Shown: one piece after another, positions 1 to 11,308 of the stretch | Position numbering within the stretch: position 1 is the stretch's first letter | Layout of the letters: the number at the start of each line of letters is the position of its first letter | Source of the DNA: JBCCFW01 sp039029535 | GTDB taxonomy: Bacteria; Acidobacteriota; JBCCFW01 | DNA length: 19,374 nucleotides | Direction of reading: 5' to 3' | NCBI GenBank assembly: GCA_039029535.1 | Contig: JBCCFW010000152.1 | Location: 1 to 19,374, forward strand | Notes under the pieces: generated by a model | Seen by the model: the letters and a program-made list of their open reading frames with translations, nothing else | Databases searched by the model: none | Told to the model about the DNA's origin: nothing | Made by a program: the position numbers and the translations under genes

Positions 1-119
1 CACGCTTTCAAGCGCTGGCGGAGCGGATCGCCGAGCTGGACCCGGACGACATCAGCCCCCGGCAAGCGCTCGATCTCCTCGGACGCTTCCAGGCAGAAGC
101 AAGGGAGTTGACCACGTGA
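1..119 (+). CDS. mutS: DNA mismatch repair protein MutS, C-terminal end (partial)
   Basis: The frame that enters at base 3 and stops with TGA at 117-119 encodes 38 residues. They contain LDPDDISPRQALDLL, which closely matches the extreme C-terminus of bacterial MutS (E. coli ends LDPDSLTPRQALEWIYRLK...). MutS recognises mismatches and recruits MutL. Only the tail after the ATPase domain is present, so no catalytic motif can be checked. The stop overlaps the GTG of the next gene by 4 bases, suggesting translational coupling. The assignment rests on this short but characteristic motif. Confidence 0.82.
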   Translation, partial: RFQALAERIAELDPDDISPRQALDLLGRFQAEARELTT

Positions 120-760
120 GCACCTCGAATCGGAGCTTTCTCGAGCTGGCGCGCGAGCGTCGCAGCACGCGCGCCTTCAAGTCGGACCCGGTCCCGCACG
201 AGCTCATCGCGCAGGTGACCGAGGCGGCGTACAACGCGCCGGCGGGTTCCGGTCATCGTGGGTTGTGGATCGTCGTCGTCGAAGACGAGGCTCAGCGTCG
301 GCTGCTCCGCGAGCGCTGCGAGCCCTGGGACATGAAGTGGGTGGAGAGCCGACCGGAGCCGCTGCGGACGCGGATCAAGGAGCTACCGGGCTTCCAGCGG
401 GAGAAGGTCTTCCTCACCGAGGCGCCGGTGCTGTTGGTGGTCTGCAACGAGCCGCGGAACAGCAACTACCCGTACCCGATCGAGTCGGCCTGGACCGCCA
501 TCGAGAACATCTGCCTGGCGGCCACCGACCTCGGTCTCGGCACCCTGACCTACACGCCCGAGATCTCGCGGCTCCAGGGGCAGCAGTCCCTGCACGACAT
601 CCTCGGCCTGCCGCGGGAGAAGCGCGTGCAGGCGGTCATGCCCCTGGGCTACCCCGACACCGAGCGGCTGGGTGAGCGGGAGCGGGAGCCGGACTTCAAG
701 AGCAAGGTCTTCCTCGGCAACTTCGGCACGTTCTTCCCGTTCCCGCGTTCGTCGGACTGA
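116..760 (+). CDS. Nitroreductase-family protein (FMN-dependent oxidoreductase)
   Basis: This is a 214-residue protein with the nitroreductase fold signature. An RRSTRAF motif near residues 16-22 is the usual phosphate-binding start of the family. The NAPAGSGHRGLW stretch near 40-51 occupies the position of the FMN/substrate loop. A helix with AIENICLAATDLGLGT at about 128-143 matches the conserved A..N..LAA...GLGT segment. Family members are FMN-binding, usually dimeric, cytoplasmic enzymes that reduce nitro compounds, quinones or related substrates with NAD(P)H; the substrate here cannot be told. The GTG start at 116 overlaps the mutS stop by 4 bases (GTGA), so it is probably co-transcribed and coupled. 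It ends 4 bases from the stop of the convergent hybrid kinase, with no room for a separate terminator. Confidence 0.85.
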   Translation: MSTSNRSFLELARERRSTRAFKSDPVPHELIAQVTEAAYNAPAGSGHRGLWIVVVEDEAQRRLLRERCEPWDMKWVESRPEPLRTRIKELPGFQREKVFLTEAPVLLVVCNEPRNSNYPYPIESAWTAIENICLAATDLGLGTLTYTPEISRLQGQQSLHDILGLPREKRVQAVMPLGYPDTERLGEREREPDFKSKVFLGNFGTFFPFPRSSD

Positions 761-764
761 AGCC

Positions 765-2267
765 TCACCGTGAGTCGCTGCCCTGCAAGACCTCCTGCAG
801 GGCCAGCGCCAGCTCGCCCCGGTGGAAGGGCTTGCGGAGCCAGCGGATCTCCTCGAAGCGACGCAGGTCCCGAGGCAGCTCGGCGTCCGGCTGACCCGAC
901 ATGAAGACCACCGGCAGGTCCGGGTGGACCGCGCGTCCATGCAGCGCCACGCCGATCCCGTCGCAGGTTCCCGGCAAGTTCACGTCGGCGAGCAGGGCAT
1001 CGGGTCGTGAACCCGTGCTCAAGACGCGCAGGGCCTCGTCGCTGTCGGCGGCGAGCAAGACCTCGTAGCCCAGCGACCGGAGCTGTCGGGCGACGAGGTG
1101 ACGGATGCCGTCCTCGTCCTCGACGATGAGCACCGTCCTGCCGAAGGCGCTCTCCGTCCGCCGTGCCCGCGGGAAGAGCAGCGTGACGGTGGTACCGGCG
1201 CCGGGCTTGCTGTCGATGCGGATGCGTCCGCTCGAGCTCTCGACGAAGTCGCGCACGCTCGCGAGACCGAGCCCGGTCCCGCCGTCGGCCTTGGTCGTGA
1301 AGAAGGGATCGAGAGCCGCCTCGAGCGTCTGGCTCTCCATCCCGTGCCCCGTGTCGGTCACCGCGATCCCGACCCGATCCGGGTCCTCTGCTCCAGCCGC
1401 TGGCAGGTTGGTCACCTCGATGGTGAGCCGACCTCCCTCGGGCATGGCGTCACGAGCGTTGAGGGCGAGGTTGACGATGGCGTTGGCCAGCTCGCCCGGG
1501 TCCACGTGGATGCACCAGGGAGTCGGCGGGTGCTTCAGCTCGACCTCCAGGGTCTGACCGAGCAGTCGACGCAGCATGGCGACCTGCTCCACGAGGTGTC
1601 GTTCGGGCTGGACGACCTCCACGTGTTGAGGTCGATGACGTGAGAGAGCGAGGAGGCGATCGATGAGCTCCGCGCAGCGCTCGCTGGCACCGAGCGTCGT
1701 GCCCAGGAGCTCGCGGACGTCGCGCCCTTCGCCATCGAGATCGGCGAGAGCCGATTCGAGGCAGCCGCTGATGACCGTCAGCGTGTTGTTGATGTCGTGG
1801 GCGATGCCTCCGGCCAAGCGGCCGACGGCGTCGAGACGTCGTGCCTGACGGAGCCGTTCCTCGAGGTCGTGGCGCTCGGTCACGTCTTCCAACGTGACGC
1901 AGGTCTCACCCGTCGCGAGCCGAACGCGACGGACCTTCACCTGACGACCCGAGGGCAGGGCGAGCGTGTCCTCGGCGGGTGGTGGGTCGTCGCGGAACGC
2001 CTCGAGCCAACGTCGCGTGAGCTGCACGGGGAGCTCGGGATCGAAGACCCCCGCTCGAGCCCTCTCGAGCGAGACGTCCGCCAAGCTGATCCGGTATTGG
2101 AAGAACTCCGAGTTGAAGAGACCCATCTCGGCGCTGCGTCGGTTCCAGGCCACGAGACGCAGCTCGGAGTCGAACACGAGGACTCCCCGGTCCGTCGAGT
2201 CGGCGACCTGCTCGAGCAGGTCACGCAGACAGTCGACGTCCAGCTCTTCAAAGGCCCTTCCCTGCAC
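765..2267 (-). CDS. Soluble PAS-domain hybrid histidine kinase with C-terminal receiver
   Basis: This is a 500-residue signalling protein without a membrane segment. A PAS-like sensor occupies about residues 20-130 (VFDSELRLVAWN, typical of the PAS_7 type). The dimerisation/phosphoacceptor helix carries GGIAHDINN with H157. The ATPase domain has its N box at 266-274 (NLALNARDA), G1 at 305-309 (DTGHG), F box DPFFTTK at 320-326 and G2 GGTGLGL at 329-335. The receiver from about 377 has the acidic pair E383/D384, phosphoacceptor D428, S457 and K479. All expected catalytic residues are present. The GTG start is preceded by AGGGGA at a suitable distance. No output domain or DNA-binding regulator lies next to it, so its partner is unknown. 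It converges on the nitroreductase gene with a 4-base gap. Confidence 0.9.
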   Translation of the reverse strand: MQGRAFEELDVDCLRDLLEQVADSTDRGVLVFDSELRLVAWNRRSAEMGLFNSEFFQYRISLADVSLERARAGVFDPELPVQLTRRWLEAFRDDPPPAEDTLALPSGRQVKVRRVRLATGETCVTLEDVTERHDLEERLRQARRLDAVGRLAGGIAHDINNTLTVISGCLESALADLDGEGRDVRELLGTTLGASERCAELIDRLLALSRHRPQHVEVVQPERHLVEQVAMLRRLLGQTLEVELKHPPTPWCIHVDPGELANAIVNLALNARDAMPEGGRLTIEVTNLPAAGAEDPDRVGIAVTDTGHGMESQTLEAALDPFFTTKADGGTGLGLASVRDFVESSSGRIRIDSKPGAGTTVTLLFPRARRTESAFGRTVLIVEDEDGIRHLVARQLRSLGYEVLLAADSDEALRVLSTGSRPDALLADVNLPGTCDGIGVALHGRAVHPDLPVVFMSGQPDAELPRDLRRFEEIRWLRKPFHRGELALALQEVLQGSDSR

Positions 2268-2566
2268 GCAGGTTCCCCTGGGCCGCGCTCCGAGCTCGCG
2301 GTGCGCTGGCTCGACTGGGAGCGGGTCGCCGGGCGTGAGCTACACGGAGCCCGCGCATGGCACGCGTTTCCCAGGCGGTTCGAGCCCCGTCTCCGTTCCC
2401 ACGCGGAGAAGCGACTCGATGGCTGATGGCTTCTTCCCTGCTCAATTGATAGCGCCACTTGCCGCCGCGCGCACCCCGCCCCCGGGAGCTCACGGTCAGC
2501 ATGCCGCGACGAAGTGAGAGCCTCACCAAGTCGAGAAGCAGCGTTCAGCTAAAGAAGAGGTCAGCC
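2268..2566. other. Intergenic region upstream of the hybrid kinase gene
   Basis: These 299 bases separate the start of the minus-strand hybrid kinase from the stop of the minus-strand ykgJ-like gene. Open frames here are low-complexity Arg/Ser/Pro-rich shadows with no recognisable motif. The only local AT-rich spot is around 2441-2453, where the minus strand reads TATCAATTG, a possible -10 region without a good -35. A small hairpin, GTGAG-AGC-CTCAC at 2514-2526, lies about 40 bases beyond the ykgJ-like stop and could weakly terminate that transcript. No RNA gene is evident. Confidence 0.4.
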
Positions 2567-3004
2567 TCAGTTGGGCTTGCGCTTGGCCTTCTTCCGCTTG
2601 GAGGCGGCCTTCTTCGCCGCCGCGCTGCGCTTGGCCTTGCGCTCGGCCAGCCAGCGGTCGAGCTCGGCGTCGTCTCGGAAGTACGCCTGGTACTCGATCT
2701 CGCCGGTGAACTCACAGTCGTCCGCGCTGTGGTCCTTACAAATCTGCGGTCGCGTCTCGTAGATCGTGCAGAGGTTGTTGGGCCCGAGGTGACGGCAGTC
2801 CTGGTTCACGAGGAGGAACCAGTCGCCGTCGACCTTGTAGACGTGCGTGTCCGGACGCATGAGGTACCAGCGGAGCTCGTCGAACTGCTCCCGGCTCCGT
2901 GGCGTGTCCAGCGCGGTCGCGTAGTACTTGCAGCAGGCACCGCCGCAGCGGACCGCGCAGGTGTGCGCCTGCGTGCCGGGAGTGATGATGGGGAGCTCGA
3001 GCAC
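2567..3004 (-). CDS. YkgJ-type zinc/iron-chelating cysteine-cluster protein
   Basis: A 145-residue protein is read from a GTG at 3004. The same frame stays open further upstream, but that part is Arg/Ser-rich antisense to thrS and lacks family similarity. The first in-frame ATG lies beyond the first cysteine group, so GTG is the best start. Eight cysteines are seen at 16, 20, 24, 25, 70, 79, 89 and 97, in the order CAVRCGGACCKYY, a NQDC/NLCTIYETRPQICK block, then C97. This is the layout of the YkgJ (UPF0153) family, thought to bind zinc or an iron-sulfur centre, with no established reaction. Residues 121-145 form a Lys/Arg/Ala-rich basic tail. The start lies one base after the thrS stop, so it is very likely the second gene of a thrS operon. 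Confidence 0.8.
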   Translation of the reverse strand: MLELPIITPGTQAHTCAVRCGGACCKYYATALDTPRSREQFDELRWYLMRPDTHVYKVDGDWFLLVNQDCRHLGPNNLCTIYETRPQICKDHSADDCEFTGEIEYQAYFRDDAELDRWLAERKAKRSAAAKKAASKRKKAKRKPN

Positions 3005-3005
3005 C

Positions 3006-4775
<1,770 letters not shown>

Positions 4776-4815
4776 GCTGCTCTCCAGACCCCCTCGTAGC
4801 AGCGGGGGAGCGGGG

Positions 4816-4843
4816 AGTCTATCAACCGCGTGCAAGGCGTGAA
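4816..4843 (-). promoter_or_regulatory. Possible thrS promoter
   Basis: On the minus strand, TTCACG (4843-4838), a 16-base spacer and TAGACT (4821-4816) form a sigma70-like pair. It would start transcription about 35 bases before the thrS ATG, inside the 86-base gap between divergent genes. The -10 box matches four of six consensus bases. The prediction rests on spacing and position only. Confidence 0.33.
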
Positions 4844-4861
4844 GACGGGGATCAGCGGCAA

Positions 4862-6604
4862 GTGACGAGCACGGCGGCCTGGCGTCGGCTCGGCCTGCCC
4901 CTGGCGGTGCGGGTGGCCCTGCCTCCGTTCCTCGCTCTCCTCGCTTGCTGGCTCCTGGGAGCCTGGGCCTGGAAGCGTCAGGCGAACGCGGGGCTGGGGG
5001 TCGGTCCCGACTTCGAGCTGGCCGCGCTGCGGGGCGTGGTCCGTGCGGAGGTCCAGGGGCTGGCGACCACGCGGCTCCCCGAGCTCGACTGGGCCGACGC
5101 CGAGATCGAGGCCGACCTGGCCCGTGAGGAGGAGCTCCGACGCTACCGCGCCGTCCGACGGAAGGAGCCCATGCCGCAGCGCGAGGAGCTGCTTCGCGAG
5201 CGTCTCGTTCAGCTCGCCTCGCGGCCCGAGTCCGAGCCGTTTCGACTGGACCTCGGCTGGATCCGCCGAGCGAGAGGGGAGCCCTGGACGACGGGCGGCT
5301 ACGGACCGCCGCCCAGCGGCGTGCCGCGCAAGGGGCTGCACGTCGTGGCCGACACGGCCGGACGGTCCTGGCTCTTCCGGGTCGTCGAGGTGAGCTTCTC
5401 GACCGAGGACGGCGAGGAGCTCGTGGCTGGGCTCGGTCACCGGGTCGTCGAGCCGGTGCTGCCTGGCCGCTGGCGCGTGCGGCAAGGCGAGCCGGACGCA
5501 CGAGGCCCCCGTCTCCTGGAGTCTGAGGACTGGGGTGAGCCACCTCCCGAGCCGCTCTCGTACGAGGCCAAGAGCTTCGTCGCCGGTGGGGTGGTCATGA
5601 CGCTCGAGCTGGTCGTGCCGGCCTTCGAGCGCGTGAGCTGGTCGGAGCTGTTCGCCGGTCGAGCCGGGCCGCTGACGAAGGAGTGGCGCGAGTGGTTGCT
5701 CGTGTCGCTCCCGTTCGTCGCCTTGGCGGGCGTGGTCCTGGCCTGGTTGGGGCTGCGACTGACACGGGCGCTCGATCCGCTGGTCGTCGGTGCACGACGG
5801 CTGTCGCAAGGTGACTTCGGAGAGCTGCTCCCGGTGGAGCGAGACGACGAGATCGGCCTGCTCGCCACGGCCCTCAACGACGTCACCCTCTCCCTCAAGG
5901 GCGAGCGGATCGGACGGGCTCGAGAGGCCCGGCTCGCCGCCTGGCGGGATGCCGCCCGGGTCATGGCTCACGAGCTCAAGAACCCCTTGCAGCCCATCCG
6001 TGCGACGGCCGAGAACCTGCTCCGCTGGAAGCGTGAGGATCCTGCCCGGCTCGATGAGCGGCTGGAGTCCCGGCTGGAGGCCGTGCTCGCCGAGGTCGAC
6101 CAGCTCACCGCCCTCGCGCAGGAGTTCTCCGACTTCGCGCGGCTGCCCGAGCCGTCGCCCGAGCCGACCGATCTCGTGCCGTTGCTCCGTGAGGTCGCTG
6201 AGCTTCAGGTCGGCACCACGTCGTCGCTCCGTCTCATCGACGAGCTGCCCGAGCGGCTGCCGGCGCTCGTGGACCGGGGCCAGCTCCGTCAGCTCGTCAC
6301 CAACCTGTTGACCAACGCGCGGCAGGCCCTCGGCGCCGACGGCGGCAGCATCACCTTGCGGGGCGGGTCCGCCGGTGCGCAGGTGAGCTGGTTCAGCGTG
6401 GCCGACGATGGACCGGGCTTCGAAGGTCCACTCGAGAAGATCTTCAACACGGGCTTCTCGACCAAGACGGCCTCGGGTGGTCAGGGACTCGGCACCTGGA
6501 CCTGCCAGCGCATTGCCACCGAGCACGGCGGCTCGATCACCGCGGAGCGAGTGGACGGCGGGGGGCTGGAGATGCGCGTCGAGCTGCCGACGTCGTCGGC
6601 GTGA
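4862..6604 (+). CDS. NtrY-like membrane sensor histidine kinase
   Basis: A 580-residue kinase with a transmembrane segment at about 13-35, an extracytoplasmic sensor of about 240 residues (37-276) that I do not recognise, and a second membrane helix at about 278-298. A HAMP linker follows (about 299-350), then a phosphoacceptor helix with AWRDAARVMAHELKNPLQPI and H370. This matches the W-R-x-x-A-R-x-(M/L)-A-H-E-(I/L)-K-N-P-L-x-P-I signature of NtrY kinases. The ATPase domain has N481/N485, DDGPG at 515-519, FNTGFSTK at 528-535 and GGQGLGT at 539-545; the last residue of the G2 box is Thr instead of the usual Leu. The GTG start has only a weak GGGG upstream. The regulator gene follows after 59 bases, so the two are probably an operon and cognate partners. 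Confidence 0.9.
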   Translation: MTSTAAWRRLGLPLAVRVALPPFLALLACWLLGAWAWKRQANAGLGVGPDFELAALRGVVRAEVQGLATTRLPELDWADAEIEADLAREEELRRYRAVRRKEPMPQREELLRERLVQLASRPESEPFRLDLGWIRRARGEPWTTGGYGPPPSGVPRKGLHVVADTAGRSWLFRVVEVSFSTEDGEELVAGLGHRVVEPVLPGRWRVRQGEPDARGPRLLESEDWGEPPPEPLSYEAKSFVAGGVVMTLELVVPAFERVSWSELFAGRAGPLTKEWREWLLVSLPFVALAGVVLAWLGLRLTRALDPLVVGARRLSQGDFGELLPVERDDEIGLLATALNDVTLSLKGERIGRAREARLAAWRDAARVMAHELKNPLQPIRATAENLLRWKREDPARLDERLESRLEAVLAEVDQLTALAQEFSDFARLPEPSPEPTDLVPLLREVAELQVGTTSSLRLIDELPERLPALVDRGQLRQLVTNLLTNARQALGADGGSITLRGGSAGAQVSWFSVADDGPGFEGPLEKIFNTGFSTKTASGGQGLGTWTCQRIATEHGGSITAERVDGGGLEMRVELPTSSA

Positions 6605-6663
6605 CGGGCTGACGCGATACCCTCAAGGGAGCTGGAACGGCAACCCAGCGGAGGACTCTCGCC

Positions 6664-8046
<1,383 letters not shown>

Positions 8047-8145
8047 CTCGGCAGAGGCTGGGCTCCTGGACGACCTTCGGCGAGGGAAGAAGCTCGACAT
8101 GCCTCAGGGGCTGGCCGGAGTGCTGATGACCCGCTCGCTGCCAGC

Positions 8146-8289
8146 TCAGCGGGGGCGGACGGCACCCATGAGGAGGCGGAGGAGCAGGTCCAGGCTGCCT
8201 CGGGCCAGCAGGAGGCCACAGCCGATGGACGCCACGATGGCGGCGGTGGGGGCGAGGACGGTGAGCAGCGGCATGAGGTGGTCAGTCAT
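8146..8289 (-). CDS. Small hydrophobic protein, possible membrane peptide
   Basis: A 47-residue ORF starting at ATG 8289. Most of it is hydrophobic: a strongly apolar stretch at about residues 6-28, then a Leu-rich segment, ending in a basic RPR tail. Nearly all third codon positions are G or C, as in neighbouring genes. GGTGGA lies about nine bases before the ATG. It is convergent with the sigma54 regulator gene and divergent from the secreted-protein array. I do not recognise a family. A sigma54-like sequence sits directly upstream, though it would leave almost no leader. It may be a chance ORF. Confidence 0.45.
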   Translation of the reverse strand: MTDHLMPLLTVLAPTAAIVASIGCGLLLARGSLDLLLRLLMGAVRPR

Positions 8290-8301
8290 GCGATCCACCA
8301 G

Positions 8302-8317
8302 TGCAGCCGGCTTGCCA
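8302..8317 (-). promoter_or_regulatory. Sigma54-type -24/-12 promoter-like sequence
   Basis: Read on the minus strand (8317 to 8302), the sequence is TGGCAAG-CCGG-CTGCA. This compares with the sigma54 consensus TGGCACG-N4-TTGCA, with the required GG and GC exactly 10 bases apart. It points toward the small hydrophobic ORF; the predicted start would fall near 8291, only two or three bases before the ATG at 8289. An NtrC-family activator is encoded just upstream at 6664-8046. The match was found by eye. Confidence 0.4.
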
Positions 8318-8367
8318 GCCCTGAAAGTGCCGAAATGGCCCGTCTCAAGGGGCCTTCGGGCCGACGT

Positions 8368-8384
8368 GGCCCGCACCGCGGGCC
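8368..8384. repeat. GC-rich hairpin, 7-bp stem
   Basis: GGCCCGC (8368-8374) and GCGGGCC (8378-8384) form a perfect 7-base-pair stem with a 3-base loop. It lies between the small ORF and the gene 1 promoter. It is not followed by a T tract on either strand. It may isolate transcription from the divergent genes, or may reflect high GC. Confidence 0.3.
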
Positions 8385-8425
8385 TGGAGCCACGACTGGC
8401 GTGAGGCTGGTCGCCCCACCAGAAA

Positions 8426-8454
8426 TTGATCTCCCCAACTCCTGGACCTAACCT
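8426..8454 (+). promoter_or_regulatory. Sigma70-like promoter of secreted-protein gene 1
   Basis: TTGATC (8426-8431), a 17-base spacer and TAACCT (8449-8454) form a well-spaced promoter. The same TAACCTCA block with a TTGACC and the same 17-base spacer lies before gene 3. The open frame formally reaches back to a TTG at 8426, but that TTG is the -35 box, which supports the later GTG start at 8564 and a leader of about 100 bases. Confidence 0.6.
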
Positions 8455-8506
8455 CAGGACGAACCATCAGTGGGGGCGACAGGAGCGCGGAACGGCCCGA
8501 GAGCCG

Positions 8507-8527
8507 TCCGGAAGCCATCTTTCCGGA
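8507..8527 (+). promoter_or_regulatory. 5' leader hairpin of gene 1
   Basis: TCCGGAA (8507-8513) and TTCCGGA (8521-8527) pair perfectly around a 7-base loop. The hairpin lies in the predicted leader, ending 36 bases before the GTG start. Comparable but unrelated hairpins stand before genes 2 and 3. It could influence mRNA stability or translation; no riboswitch class is recognised. Confidence 0.35.
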
Positions 8528-8563
8528 GGGTTGCGTGGCGCCGTGGCTCCAGGGGAAGTTGCC

Positions 8564-11278
8564 GTGCGGATCTTGCTCCAGGGGGCCTTCGTGGCCCTCC
8601 TATTGGCCCAATCGACAGTCGCGCAACGCGGGGACCGGGTGATCCCGGCCGTCCCGAATCCGGTTTGGACCGAGGGCACGACACGCGATGGCGTGACGAG
8701 CTTCTCCACCTACCACTGCCGGCCCGGCCCGGCACGTGGTCCGGAAGCGCACTACACCTACGTCGTCGAGGAGCATCACGACCTCGAGCTCACCCTCGAG
8801 TCCGACGATCCCGACCTCTTCCTGGTCGTGCTCAGCCCGGCCGGTCCCCGCGACCCACACTCCTGCCTGGCGACGGGTCGTCAGGTCTTCTTGCCGGCCA
8901 CGACGCCTGGCGACTACCTCGTCATCGTCGACGGCCCCGACGCCGAGGGTGCGGACTTCCGCATTCGTCGGCATGGCGCCCCCGACCTCGACTGCTCGGC
9001 GGCCACCGAGATCGAGTGCAATCAGCGCCTGTCCGGCGACACCACCGGTGCTCCTGACAACGTGACGGGCTACGACTGCAGCGGCGAGACCTACGACGGC
9101 GGCGAGGTCGTGTTCGACTTCGGCAACCCGGTCGGCCAGACCATCTCCTTCTCCATCGACGACTCGGCCGACGCGGACCTCGATCTCTTCCTCCTCGATG
9201 CCTGCAACGAGAACTCCTGCCTCGAGCTCGACGACACGACCTTCTCGCTCGACCTGGGTCCGGGCAACTACTTCTTGGTGGTCGATGGTCGCAACGGCGC
9301 CGAAGGCCCGTTCGAGATCACGGTCACCTGCGCCAACTCGCTGACCCCTGGAACGCTCGAGTTCGACATCGGGGCAGGGGAGTGCGTCGACGAGAACAAG
9401 GTCGGCTTCCTCACGCCGCGGCTCAACCGGGCCGACGTCATGTTCGCCATCGACCTGACCAACTCGATGCAGGAAGAGCGCGATGCGCTGGCCGACAACA
9501 TGGTCGACATCATCGATCGTCTCGAGCGGGACATCGACGACCTCGCCTTCGGTCTCATCTCCTACCGCGACTACCCCGACAGCGGCATCGGCCGCGACCC
9601 CTGCTTCTACAACATCGGTGGATTCGGGAACGCCGACGACTGGCCCTACCGACTCGACCAACCGGTGACCGTCAATCGTGCCGACATCCTCGCCGCGGTC
9701 ACCGGGCTGCCTGACGTCGGCGGCGGCGGTGACCGTCCGGAGGCTGCCGCGCGCGTGCTGCACGAGCTGGCCAACGACCCGGCCATCGCCTGGCGCAACG
9801 GCTCGCGGCGCATCGCCGTGCACTTCGGCGACACGATCCCGCACGACTGCAACGTGCTCGAGTGCCTGGGTGACACCGCCATCGCCCTGGGCGTGGATCC
9901 CGGCCGCGACGAGATGCCCGAGAGCGGTGACGAGATCTTCGTCATGGACGCCATCCAGGACCTGCTCGACAACTTCACGTCGATCGTTCACCTCCACTCC
10001 GGTGACGATCGCGAGAGCGGTGTCGAGCACTTCGCCATGTGGGAGTGCTGGACCGCTCGCACCGGCGGTCGTGTCGAGCTGCTCAACGACGACGGCACCG
10101 TCCCCAGCGGCATCGACCTCGTCACCCTCATCGGTGACGTCATCGCCGAGCAGGCGACGTCCTGCAGCTCGGTGAGCCTGCGCACCTCGCCTGGCTACGA
10201 GGACTGGCTGGTCGACGACGGCGGCACTCTCACGTCCGTGACCTTGCCGGCCTCGGTGGAGTTCGACATCCGCATCTGTGCTCCCGAAGACGCACCGGAG
10301 GGTCTGCACGAGTTCGAGATCGATCTCCTCTGCGCCGGCGGCTTCGTCGCCTCACAGACGGTGCGGGTCAACGTGCTGCCTTGCGAGCCCACCATCGACG
10401 CGCTTCCGCCGACCGAGATCGCGATCTGCCTCGGTGAGAGCGTCGACCTCGACGCCTCCGGCATTCAGCTCGCCCGCTGTGGCGGCTCGACCAACCACGT
10501 GTGGTTCGACAGCGAGGGCATGCCGATGCACATCGGTGAGTCGGTCACGGTCATGCCGACCGAGAGCACGACCTACATGGCCGAGATTCGCTGCTCGAGC
10601 GACTCCGAGTGCGTCTACACCCACGAGATCAGCGTCGACGTCCAGGAAGCGCCGACCCTCGGCACGGGCACCGTCGTCGACCTCGACACCTGCAGTCTCG
10701 GCGTGGAGCTGACCTGGGACGCCGCGGTCTTCCGCGATCCGGCAGGGACGGGGACCTACTCGATCTATCGGAGCGAGCTCTCCTGCGAGGACGCGCTCAC
10801 GCAGCCCCCGGTCCTCACCGGGCTGACCGAGACGACCGTCGTGGAGCGCGGTCTCACCGCGGACACCACCTACTTCTATGTCGTCGAGGCCGAGGAGAGC
10901 CGCACCACCGCGGCCTGCATGCCGATCGGGCCGAACAACGGCGGAGCGGTCGTCCAGCTCTGCCTGGGTGAGGTCACCGAGACCGACCGCCCGCCCTTCC
11001 CGGACGGGGTGTACACGACCCTCTTCGTCGCCAACCGGGGTGAAGAGATCCGCGCTCACTGGGAGACCGCCCGCGACCTGGAGCGGCGCGAGGGCTATCA
11101 CCTCCTCAAGGCCGTGAACCACCCGACGGAGCCGTACACCCAGGTGAACCCGATGGGAGACCTCTCCCGGGACTACGTGGAGACCGACACGTCGGCGCGC
11201 ATCCAGTTCTTCGATCTCCGGGTCGACACCGACTGCGGCGATCTCTCGATCGACGAGTACCCGCCGACCCTGCCGTAG
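8564..11278 (+). CDS. Secreted multidomain protein with integrin-beta-like vWA domain (array gene 1)
   Basis: This is a 904-residue exported protein. The GTG start at 8564 is chosen because AGGGGAAG lies five bases before it and it gives a compact signal peptide (RILLQGAFVALLLAQSTVAQ, cleavage near 20). Upstream codons overlap the promoter. Two beta-sandwich modules resembling pre-peptidase C domains follow (about 62-135 and 141-256). The vWA domain spans about 288-530, with MIDAS-like DLTNS at 297-301, YRDYPD at 334-339 and FGDTIPHDCNVLEC at 421-434. Then come a beta-rich segment (535-606), an Ig-like module (611-694), a fibronectin III-like module (702-800) and the conserved C-terminal block (811-904). 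No membrane anchor is seen. It lacks the N-terminal domain of genes 2 and 3 and one sandwich module. Adhesion or metal-dependent ligand binding is inferred from the domains. Confidence 0.85.
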   Translation: MRILLQGAFVALLLAQSTVAQRGDRVIPAVPNPVWTEGTTRDGVTSFSTYHCRPGPARGPEAHYTYVVEEHHDLELTLESDDPDLFLVVLSPAGPRDPHSCLATGRQVFLPATTPGDYLVIVDGPDAEGADFRIRRHGAPDLDCSAATEIECNQRLSGDTTGAPDNVTGYDCSGETYDGGEVVFDFGNPVGQTISFSIDDSADADLDLFLLDACNENSCLELDDTTFSLDLGPGNYFLVVDGRNGAEGPFEITVTCANSLTPGTLEFDIGAGECVDENKVGFLTPRLNRADVMFAIDLTNSMQEERDALADNMVDIIDRLERDIDDLAFGLISYRDYPDSGIGRDPCFYNIGGFGNADDWPYRLDQPVTVNRADILAAVTGLPDVGGGGDRPEAAARVLHELANDPAIAWRNGSRRIAVHFGDTIPHDCNVLECLGDTAIALGVDPGRDEMPESGDEIFVMDAIQDLLDNFTSIVHLHSGDDRESGVEHFAMWECWTARTGGRVELLNDDGTVPSGIDLVTLIGDVIAEQATSCSSVSLRTSPGYEDWLVDDGGTLTSVTLPASVEFDIRICAPEDAPEGLHEFEIDLLCAGGFVASQTVRVNVLPCEPTIDALPPTEIAICLGESVDLDASGIQLARCGGSTNHVWFDSEGMPMHIGESVTVMPTESTTYMAEIRCSSDSECVYTHEISVDVQEAPTLGTGTVVDLDTCSLGVELTWDAAVFRDPAGTGTYSIYRSELSCEDALTQPPVLTGLTETTVVERGLTADTTYFYVVEAEESRTTAACMPIGPNNGGAVVQLCLGEVTETDRPPFPDGVYTTLFVANRGEEIRAHWETARDLERREGYHLLKAVNHPTEPYTQVNPMGDLSRDYVETDTSARIQFFDLRVDTDCGDLSIDEYPPTLP

Positions 11279-11290
11279 CTCGTCTGCGGA

Positions 11291-11308
11291 GCCCGAGCTT
11301 TCTCGGGC
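11291..11308 (+). terminator. Hairpin after gene 1
   Basis: GCCCGAG (11291-11297), loop CTTT and CTCGGGC (11302-11308) form a perfect 7-base-pair stem 12 bases after the gene 1 stop. No T tract follows, which is common in high-GC genomes. The position suggests a transcription terminator or 3' end stabiliser. Confidence 0.5.

Noticed and set aside
4776..5543. Upstream extension of the thrS frame by 256 codons
   Set aside because: The extension is Arg/Pro/Ala-rich, antisense to the kinase gene and bears no resemblance to a TGS domain. A good ribosome-binding site precedes the ATG at 4775.
8099..8404. A 101-codon plus-strand frame between the regulator and gene 1
   Set aside because: The translation is Arg/Ser/Pro-rich with no ribosome-binding site or motif; the opposite-strand hydrophobic ORF has better codon bias.
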